Part shown: piece after piece, positions 53,882-60,492 of the stretch
Layout: the number at the start of each line of letters is the position of its first letter
Position numbering within the stretch: the stretch's first letter is position 1
Assembly (NCBI GenBank): GCA_903915465.1
Contig: CAIWTA010000017.1
Coordinates: forward strand, 1-60,492
Source: an uncultured Bacteroidales bacterium
GTDB taxonomy: Bacteria; Bacteroidota; Bacteroidia; Bacteroidales; FEN-979
Direction of reading: 5' to 3'
Length of the DNA: 60,492 nt
The notes under the pieces: model-generated
What the model saw: only the letters and a program-made list of their open reading frames with translations
The model's database searches: none
Told to the model about the DNA's origin: nothing
Position numbers and translations under genes: made by a program

Positions 53882-56328
53882 GTAGTTCCCATTTCCCAAT
53901 TCCCGGCTCCCGGTTCCTGCATCACTATTCACTGTTATCTGTTCTCTATTCATCGTCCTCTTTCCACTGTTCACTGTTTGTAACTATTCTCTTCTTTTTC
54001 ACTTTCCAAACTTCTACTGCGCAACCAGTTCTGCATTCCTCCATCCTCGGCACCGTAACCGATGGACAAACCCACTCACCATTGGCTGGTGCTACGGTAA
54101 TCTTAGTTAATTCGAATCCACTTGTTGGGACAACAACTGAACTCAATGGACAGTTTAATCTGAAAGATATTCCCATTGGCCTTCGACAAATCCAGGTTAC
54201 TTATGTTGGCTTTCTTCCCTTTGTTTCCGATGTCCTGACGATCAGCAGCGGGAAGATCACAGAAATTGCCGTTCACATGCAGGAGACTGTCATTTCCGGT
54301 AAGGAAGTTGAGATAAAAGGGGATTTTAAGAAAGATGGAGCAATCAACAAAATGGCTACGGTGAGTGTTCGCTCTTTCAGCGTAGATGAGACATTCCGGT
54401 TTCCTGGAAGTTACAACGATCCTGCCCGGATGGCAGCAAATTTTGCCGGAGTGACCTCGGGTATTGACAATCGCAACGACATTATTGTCCGCGGAAACTC
54501 CCCGATTGGCATACAATGGCGATTGGATGAAATGGAAATTCCGAATCCCAACCATTTTTCAGCGGTCGGGACAACAGGTGGCCCTGTAACTGTGCTGAAC
54601 AACAACCTGCTGGATAATTCCGACTTCTTCACCGGGGCTTTTCCAGCCCAATATGGCAATGCGATGTCTGGTATTTTTGATATGCGGTTGAGAAATGGCA
54701 ACAATGAGAAAAATGAATACTGGGCCGGATTCGGTTGGAACGGACTGGAAATTGGCTCTGAAGGACCGTTCTCAAAAAAGTCCAAAGCGTCATATTTGTT
54801 CGCATACCGTTATTCGCTGCTCGAATTGATATCATATGCCGGAATTAAAATGTCAATGGTTCCAAAATACCAGGACCTGAATTTCAAAATCACATTGCCA
54901 ACAAAAAGAGCCGGGCAATTTATGCTTACCGGCATGGGCGGTCTTAGTTATATTCAATTCTCCGACAGTAAGAAGTCGCGGTCCGAATGGCTATTCCCAG
55001 ATTATGGTGAGGATCTGTCAAACGGATCAAACCTGGGCGTGATCGGTCTTACGCATATCATTTTCCCAAATTCTGACCTTCGGATAAAGAATCTGATTTA
55101 CATTGTTGGTTCAAGGGTGTATACTGCAATTGATACTTTCTCAAATACTGCACTGACGCCTTCTTCGTGGGCAGGAGAAAATTCGGAAGAAGTAAAACTG
55201 TCATACATGTTTCAGCTTATGAAGAAATTTTCTGCAAAAAACACGGTAGAAATCGGTCTGAATTATGATTATTTTATCATGCACTTTGCGGATAGTTTGA
55301 TGCAAAAATCTGTATTCGTGCACAATACCGGAAGCCATGAGGAAATGTCATTCATCAGAGGTTATGCACAATGGGCACATCATTTTTCCGATCATCTGAA
55401 ATTTACTGCCGGGGTTTTCGGATCAAGGTTGCTGTTGAATCAAACTTGGGCTGCAGAACCCAGGCTCGGACTGGAATGGCTCATCAGTGAAAAACATTCG
55501 ATCAATTTTGGAACCGGCCTTTATAGCCAGATGCAGCCCAGGGTGATATACTTCATTCTTTCGCCACAGTCAAATGGAACGACGACACAACCTAACCTAA
55601 ACCTTGATTTCTCCCGGAATGCGCAATTTGCCATTGGTTACAATTACCTCCTGAATAAAAATCTTCGCTTTAAAACTGAAATCTATTACCAATACCTCTA
55701 TGATCTGCCGGTAAAGCAATCCATTCCCCAATATTCGCTCAGCAACCAGGGGCATGAATTCTTCCTCGACCGCCAATACAGCGACAGCTTGGTGAACCTG
55801 GGAAGTGGGCAAAACTATGGATTAGAGTTCACCTTCGAGCGATTCCTGCATAAAAATTACTTTTTCCTGCTGACTTCCTCGCTATTTCATTCTACTTACG
55901 AGGGATATGATAAGTTGACCAGGAATTCTGCATTTGCTGTCAATTATGTGTTGAATGCTGTCGGCGGGTATGAGTTTGCCTTTGGAAGACGTAAATGGGC
56001 TGTTATGTCCTTCGGACTCCGTGCTACCATGGCTGGCGGAAATCCTTATGTCCCGTTTGATGTTAACGCTACGATTGCCACAGGAGAGCCAGTCATGGAC
56101 TGGAGTCATTCTTTTGAAGTCAGATACCCTGAATACAAGAGAATTTCCGTACGTTTCGGCATCAAGCGTAACCTGCCCAAATACAACTTCGAGTTCCTCC
56201 TCGATCTTCAATACAGGACCAACTACACCAACATATACATTCAGCGGATTGACCCGAAAACAGGCGAGATCAAAAACTTCTTCAACATGAGCTTTTTCCC
56301 GATGGGGACGTGGAGGGTGCAGTTTTAA
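53833..56328 (+). CDS. TonB-dependent receptor with carboxypeptidase regulatory-like domain
   Basis: Up to 831 residues. After a signal-peptide-like hydrophobic stretch ending TSTAQ comes a CarboxypepD_reg-like beta domain (ILGTVTDGQTHSPLAGATVILVN, GQFNLKDIPIGLRQIQVTYVGF), then a plug (DPARMAANFAGVTSGIDNRNDIIVRGNSPIGIQWRLDEMEIPNPNHF) and a 22-strand-type outer membrane barrel. It ends in a C-terminal Phe (WRVQF), as expected for an outer membrane protein. The ligand is unknown. The start is uncertain: the only in-frame ATG is 53833, inside the previous gene, and the intervening sequence is a pyrimidine-rich repeat (see findings). Confidence 0.85.
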   Translation: MDKTHLRPGQRNDGEIGSSHFPIPGSRFLHHYSLLSVLYSSSSFHCSLFVTILFFFTFQTSTAQPVLHSSILGTVTDGQTHSPLAGATVILVNSNPLVGTTTELNGQFNLKDIPIGLRQIQVTYVGFLPFVSDVLTISSGKITEIAVHMQETVISGKEVEIKGDFKKDGAINKMATVSVRSFSVDETFRFPGSYNDPARMAANFAGVTSGIDNRNDIIVRGNSPIGIQWRLDEMEIPNPNHFSAVGTTGGPVTVLNNNLLDNSDFFTGAFPAQYGNAMSGIFDMRLRNGNNEKNEYWAGFGWNGLEIGSEGPFSKKSKASYLFAYRYSLLELISYAGIKMSMVPKYQDLNFKITLPTKRAGQFMLTGMGGLSYIQFSDSKKSRSEWLFPDYGEDLSNGSNLGVIGLTHIIFPNSDLRIKNLIYIVGSRVYTAIDTFSNTALTPSSWAGENSEEVKLSYMFQLMKKFSAKNTVEIGLNYDYFIMHFADSLMQKSVFVHNTGSHEEMSFIRGYAQWAHHFSDHLKFTAGVFGSRLLLNQTWAAEPRLGLEWLISEKHSINFGTGLYSQMQPRVIYFILSPQSNGTTTQPNLNLDFSRNAQFAIGYNYLLNKNLRFKTEIYYQYLYDLPVKQSIPQYSLSNQGHEFFLDRQYSDSLVNLGSGQNYGLEFTFERFLHKNYFFLLTSSLFHSTYEGYDKLTRNSAFAVNYVLNAVGGYEFAFGRRKWAVMSFGLRATMAGGNPYVPFDVNATIATGEPVMDWSHSFEVRYPEYKRISVRFGIKRNLPKYNFEFLLDLQYRTNYTNIYIQRIDPKTGEIKNFFNMSFFPMGTWRVQF
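53885..53996. repeat. Pyrimidine-rich low-complexity spacer
   Basis: A run of short degenerate repeats such as TTCCCATTTCCCA, CCCGGCTCCCGG and TTCACTGTT. On the minus strand it reads as the AACAGTGAAC / GGGAATTGGGAA-type spacer repeats I associate with intergenic DNA of many Bacteroidota. Here it is read through by the TonB receptor frame. Confidence 0.6.
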
Positions 56329-56378
56329 TGGATCTGCCTATTCTTTCTGGTTCAAGGGACCAGATTAATGGGAATGTA

Positions 56379-56386
56379 TATCTTTG
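56379..56386 (+). promoter_or_regulatory. Bacteroidetes -7 box TATCTTTG
   Basis: TATCTTTG, 21 nt before the ATG at 56408. It overlaps the TTG at 56384 that opens the longest frame, so the start is 56408. Confidence 0.65.
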
Positions 56387-56407
56387 AATCTCAAAACGTG
56401 CCTTTGC

Positions 56408-59400
56408 ATGGCAGAACTGGAAATTGCAGAAATCATTCCCCCAAAGAAAACCCGACCGCATTGGTTGCGCTTTACTTTGATTGGGTTGTCACTCTTCCTG
56501 CTCATCCTGTTCCTGACAGCCTTTTACAGCTTTAACTATTTTGGCGAACGGTTTTTACGTAAGTTTCTCCAGGAAAAGATCTATGCCGCCAGCGATAGCC
56601 TTTACCGAGTGGATTTCAGGAAAATGAACCTGAACATCATTACCGGAAAACTGATTATTGACAGTTTTGAACTTTCACCCGACACCTTGCGTTACAGGCA
56701 ACTTAAAGCTGAAGGCAGAATCAACAAGTCACTTTACCATGTTTCTTTTGCTTCACTTATCATCGATCGCATCCATTTTTGGCAGATCTATCGCCTGAAG
56801 AGAATCAATTTCAGGCAGGTCATATTACAGAGACCGATTTTGAGCATTGTCGCATTTCCCGATACATCTACTGCCCGGCACAGCCGGTGGCGGGTTATCT
56901 ATGAAGATATTTACCCGGCTGTTTCCAAATTTTTTAACGATTTTCATGTGGATTCAGTGAAAGTCAACCGGGGTTTGCTGCTCTCTTCATTTAGACACAA
57001 GACCGGAAAACTCAACACAGGAGAATATGAATTTTCATCTGTTCTTCGGGATGTTTCGGTAAATCCATTCAGCTACTATAATCACGAACGAATTTTTTAT
57101 TCAAAGGCTGTTGAATTCAAGATTCACAGCTTTGAATATAATCTTGCCGATAGTCTCTATTTACTAAAAGCTGAAGAGATCGGTTTTTCCTTTACAAAAT
57201 CGGTTTTGTATGGCAAAAATATTTCTCTGAAGCCTATTTTTCAGACGTTACGAAGGAAAGGCGTGAAAGCAGGTGATTTCTTTCAGATAGATCTTCCTGA
57301 TTTTCGTATCCGGGGGATAAATCTGACCCAGGCTTTAAATGAAAGGAAGGTAGATATCACATCGATTCAACTGGGTGATGTTTCTTTTAAGGTATTCAGT
57401 AACAAGCCGGTGATCCGAAAAGAGAATTCTTCCAAATCAAAGAAGAAAATATTAATTGCCAACCTTTATACTGTTATTGCCAGGGACCTCCTCCATGTCA
57501 AGATTGATTCATTGTCGGTACAGAGTGCCTCTTTTGATTTCTATGCCAATATTCAGGATCAGTCACCGGAATTAAGTATCAGAAAGGCTGATATTGATCT
57601 CTATCATTTCCTTCTCGACTCCATTGCTCATAAAGATAAATCCCGGATCTTCTATGCTAAAAACATTGAATTGACACTGCATGGTTTGTCGCTTCATCTG
57701 CGGGATGGAATACACTCCATTAACGCTGGAAGGATCTATTTTTCTACCTTGAAATCACTGATAGAGGTATCTGAAAGCACGATACGTCCTGACAAAGCAA
57801 AGAATAAGATCAGAAGCGTTAACCAGCGCAATACCATTTCGTTATTCTTACCCCGCTTGGCCTTCACCGGAATTGATTTGAAACATTTATTTAACGACCG
57901 GATACTTTATTTCAACCGCTTGAAAATGACGGACCCGGAAATAAAATATATTCGTTTTCATCCTTCGAAAAAAAAGGATTCCCGTTTCAAAAAACCTAAA
58001 GATTTCTTTGAGGAAGAGAATGAAGAGGTAGTTTACAACCTTTTGAAGAAATACCTGCGGGTGATCAGGGGAAATGAGATTGATCTTTCAAATGGTTACA
58101 TGTGCTTTGCGACAGATCAGAGTGGAGCTGAGAAAGTAGTGGCATCAGGCAATTTTAATCTTACTATGCAACATTTCCTCATCGATTCGGTGCAAGGAAT
58201 GAACCAACAGGGGTATTTCTACAGCCAGGATTTTGACCTGAATATCCTTCAGCCGACTTTTGATTCACCCGATAGCACCCACCATTTTCGTGCAGATCAA
58301 ATCCATATTGCAACTGTTGATTCACTGATTGAAGGTTTCAACCTTTCTTATTCCAAAACAGCGAATCCTACTCCTTTTTTAAATTCCCGTCAGAAGCTGG
58401 AATCTTTTGCAATCAATTTTTCCTTAAAAAAACTGATGATAACAGGACTAAATCATAAAAAACTTTTCATGGATAAGAAGCTGAAAGCCGATGTAATTTT
58501 ATTGCAGGATCCTGTTTTGCATGCGAAAGCAGAGGCTGATAAATCCTCTTATGGTCCGCCTGAAACCATTGAAAAGGCAGGTTCCGGGGATTTTGTTCAT
58601 GATTTTGAGATCAAACACATGCGAATAAAACACGGCTCTTTTTCCTATGATGGATATGATGAGAGAAGGGCTTCCTTTTTTTCATTGAAGGATATTGATT
58701 TTGCCGTTCTTAACGCCTTTGTGCATATTCCTGATAAAGGAAGAAATAATGGATTGATCCGTTTCGATTCCATGCAGATCTCCGTTTTTCCTTTCCGGGC
58801 GGTGGTTGCCGACAGTTCCTATCTGCTCGAGTGCCAAAGCCTCGAAATCTATTCCTATCCGGTGAATATATTAGCAAAGGGATTAACGATTATTCCCTTG
58901 AAGACTGTGGGAATGGAATCAAAACATAAGAAAGTTTTCTACGCATCAATTCCTGAATTAAAACTCAATGGATTTTATTTTGATAAAGCTATTTTTGAGA
59001 AGAAATGGATGCTGGATCATATCGCGGTAAATAACCCTTCCATAATGATTGGGTTGAATTCAGGAGATTCTGGAAAGAAGGGGATTTCAACAAAGATCAA
59101 CCTTCCTCCCATGATGAAAAAGTTTGAAATTGCAACCATGTCTGTTGTAAATGCAAATGCCGATATAAAAATAGCAAACAAAAACGGAACTAAATCCTGG
59201 TTACTGAATGGAGTCAACCTTGACATTGCCCATTTTCTTGTCGATTCGCTTACTCAAGCCAATCCCGGCAAAACCCCTTTGTTCAATTCGAATGATCTCA
59301 CCTTCTTCTCCCGGGGATTTTCCTGGATCTCCACCGATAGCATGTATACGTGTTCCATGACAGGCTTTGGTTTTTCGACATTGAAAAACAACATTTTTAT

Positions 59401-60355
59401 CGATACTGTGTCGGTGATTCCACGATATTCCAGGGCAGATTTCTCTCGTAAAATCGGTTACCAGGCTGATCGCCTGCAGTTGATGATTCCTCACACCAGG
59501 ATTGAACGCTGCAATTTCCGGAAGATTTTGTCAGATTTTTCTCTTCATGCCGGGCGGCTCGAATTACAAGGGCTGGTTGTGGAAGATTATCGCGATAAAC
59601 GAATGCCCTTCCCTGAATGGCAAAGACCCCTGATGCCGTGCCAGGCAATCAGAAAAATAAAATTCCCGATGCTCATTGATACTATCGCGCTGGTTAACGC
59701 TTATGCATCCTATGAAGAACAAACCAGAGATGAACCCGGCAGGATCTTTTTCGACCGGATGAACGCCATCATCACAGGGTTTACAACGGATAGCACGCTG
59801 AGGTTAACCAATCCTTATCTGGAAATCAATTTTAATGGCTACCTCATGGGAAAAGCTCAACTTGAAACTTATCTACGGATTCCACTGGACAATGAAAACG
59901 ATACTTTATACTGCAATGCAAAATTGGGTGAACTGCATTTGACAGACATCAATCCAGTGATTTCAAGGCTTTTGCCGGTAAATATTCTGGAAGGAGTTGC
60001 TACAAAAACAGTTATCAATTTCATACATGCCAACCATGATTATTCGACCGGAGAGATGAACCTGTTTTATAACGATATCAAGATCAAACTTGAAGGTACA
60101 AATTCAGATTGGCAGGAGAACTTTGAAAAGAGGCTTCTCAGCTTTGCTGCAAATACTATTCTGGATTTTAAAAGCAACCCCAACTACAATGGGAAGTTCA
60201 GAACAGGAATTATCTACTTTGAAAGAGATAAAAGCAAAGGATTTATTAATTTTCTATGGAAGAGTTCATTAAGTGGAATAAAATCTTCTTTCGGGCTGAA
60301 TTCGAAACAGCAAAAAAATTGGAGAAAATTGCAAAAAAAGACGAGACAGAACTAA
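56408..60355 (+). CDS. Very large AsmA-like membrane-anchored protein
   Basis: 1315 residues. A single N-terminal membrane helix (RFTLIGLSLFLLILFLTAFYSF, ~residues 20-42) precedes a long beta-rich region with repeated phrases such as IDSFELSPDTL, KNIELTLHGLSLHL, DSLIEGFNLSYSK and FSLKDIDFAVLNAFVHIPDKG. Near the C-terminus, AKLGELHLTDINPVISRLLPVNILEGVATKTVINF resembles the AsmA/TamB-type C-terminal domain. Such proteins form hydrophobic grooves that bridge the envelope and carry lipids. It lacks repeats of sequence identity, and the family assignment is moderate. It has its own promoter box. Confidence 0.7.
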   Translation: MAELEIAEIIPPKKTRPHWLRFTLIGLSLFLLILFLTAFYSFNYFGERFLRKFLQEKIYAASDSLYRVDFRKMNLNIITGKLIIDSFELSPDTLRYRQLKAEGRINKSLYHVSFASLIIDRIHFWQIYRLKRINFRQVILQRPILSIVAFPDTSTARHSRWRVIYEDIYPAVSKFFNDFHVDSVKVNRGLLLSSFRHKTGKLNTGEYEFSSVLRDVSVNPFSYYNHERIFYSKAVEFKIHSFEYNLADSLYLLKAEEIGFSFTKSVLYGKNISLKPIFQTLRRKGVKAGDFFQIDLPDFRIRGINLTQALNERKVDITSIQLGDVSFKVFSNKPVIRKENSSKSKKKILIANLYTVIARDLLHVKIDSLSVQSASFDFYANIQDQSPELSIRKADIDLYHFLLDSIAHKDKSRIFYAKNIELTLHGLSLHLRDGIHSINAGRIYFSTLKSLIEVSESTIRPDKAKNKIRSVNQRNTISLFLPRLAFTGIDLKHLFNDRILYFNRLKMTDPEIKYIRFHPSKKKDSRFKKPKDFFEEENEEVVYNLLKKYLRVIRGNEIDLSNGYMCFATDQSGAEKVVASGNFNLTMQHFLIDSVQGMNQQGYFYSQDFDLNILQPTFDSPDSTHHFRADQIHIATVDSLIEGFNLSYSKTANPTPFLNSRQKLESFAINFSLKKLMITGLNHKKLFMDKKLKADVILLQDPVLHAKAEADKSSYGPPETIEKAGSGDFVHDFEIKHMRIKHGSFSYDGYDERRASFFSLKDIDFAVLNAFVHIPDKGRNNGLIRFDSMQISVFPFRAVVADSSYLLECQSLEIYSYPVNILAKGLTIIPLKTVGMESKHKKVFYASIPELKLNGFYFDKAIFEKKWMLDHIAVNNPSIMIGLNSGDSGKKGISTKINLPPMMKKFEIATMSVVNANADIKIANKNGTKSWLLNGVNLDIAHFLVDSLTQANPGKTPLFNSNDLTFFSRGFSWISTDSMYTCSMTGFGFSTLKNNIFIDTVSVIPRYSRADFSRKIGYQADRLQLMIPHTRIERCNFRKILSDFSLHAGRLELQGLVVEDYRDKRMPFPEWQRPLMPCQAIRKIKFPMLIDTIALVNAYASYEEQTRDEPGRIFFDRMNAIITGFTTDSTLRLTNPYLEINFNGYLMGKAQLETYLRIPLDNENDTLYCNAKLGELHLTDINPVISRLLPVNILEGVATKTVINFIHANHDYSTGEMNLFYNDIKIKLEGTNSDWQENFEKRLLSFAANTILDFKSNPNYNGKFRTGIIYFERDKSKGFINFLWKSSLSGIKSSFGLNSKQQKNWRKLQKKTRQN

Positions 60356-60416
60356 GAGACTGTTAAAACATTCATTACGACAATTTCAATTCTTAATAAA
60401 ATTATCTTCTTTTACT

Positions 60417-60449
60417 GTACTTTCTTTTACTTCCACCAAAAGAAAGTAC
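60417..60449. terminator. Perfect 12-bp inverted repeat, terminator-like
   Basis: GTACTTTCTTTT (60417-60428) pairs with AAAAGAAAGTAC (60438-60449) around a 9-nt loop, 62 bases past the AsmA-like gene. There is no following T-run on the plus strand. It may be a common Bacteroidota intergenic repeat rather than a true terminator. Bases 60450-60492 hold nothing I can name. Confidence 0.45.
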
Positions 60450-60492
60450 CAAAGAAAGTCACCGCTGTTTGAAATTCACTAAAAATCTTCGT

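Noticed and set aside
53702-53974. Minus-strand reading frame reading MNREQITVNSDAGTGSRELG
   Set aside because: It is the translation of the low-complexity spacer repeat and the antisense of two better genes; such frames are spurious.
1-60492. CRISPR arrays, rRNA or tRNA genes
   Set aside because: No regularly spaced direct repeats, no rRNA-conserved stretches and no tRNA-like cloverleaf or TTCGA-type arms were found in the spacers.

Overview
This window is a piece of a Bacteroidota (Bacteroidetes) chromosome, most likely from an uncultured relative of the Bacteroidales/Marinilabiliales. Four things point there: several secreted proteins end in type IX secretion (T9SS) type A sorting domains; many genes are preceded by the Bacteroidetes -7 promoter box TAnnTTTG; Shine-Dalgarno sites are weak; and Bacteroidota-specific families (omega-like RpoZ, DUF4835/PorD, split EtfD-like proteins) are present. 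I see no rRNA, tRNA or CRISPR array.

Layout. 1-0.94 kb: a decayed IS5-group transposase. 0.94-12.6 kb: a T9SS-exported M1 aminopeptidase, a peptide-type ABC substrate-binding lipoprotein, a PhnP-like metallo-hydrolase, an FMN-dependent nitronate monooxygenase/FabK-like enzyme, dapA, a T9SS-exported M14 carboxypeptidase, and an operon of an alpha-oxoamine synthase with a polybasic membrane protein. 12.9-18.8 kb: a compact housekeeping run bamD-rpoZ-coaBC-porD-recN-fabI. 18.8-24.7 kb: an electron-transfer/fatty-acid oxidation operon (etfB, etfA, two Fe-S subunits resembling a split EtfD, acyl-CoA dehydrogenase). 24.7-31.5 kb: clpC, gyrA and a TPR protein.

31.5-39.6 kb is an accessory island. 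It has two HigBA-type toxin-antitoxin modules, three secreted or surface repeat proteins, a decayed Zeta-like P-loop toxin gene, and two near-identical 112-bp elements that each carry two hairpins (possible non-autonomous IS200/IS605- or REP-like elements), plus a shorter AT-rich repeat.

39.6-53.4 kb is the most unusual region, a candidate specialised-lipid or polyene-like biosynthesis locus. It encodes a stand-alone acyl carrier protein, an acyltransferase (FabD-like), a GT2-DUF2062 glycosyltransferase, a 1287-residue fusion of an RND/MMPL exporter, a lysophospholipid acyltransferase and a methyltransferase, a phytoene-desaturase-like FAD enzyme, a C45 Ntn-hydrolase, and three cobalamin-type radical SAM enzymes. 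The set resembles the accessory genes of flexirubin/aryl-polyene loci, but no ketosynthase, ammonia-lyase or thioesterase lies in the window. A TonB-dependent receptor and a 1315-residue AsmA-like protein follow. Together these suggest that an ACP-bound acyl product is made, tailored by radical chemistry and redox steps, transferred to a lipid or amine acceptor, and moved towards the outer membrane. That pathway is inference; the gene content is directly visible.
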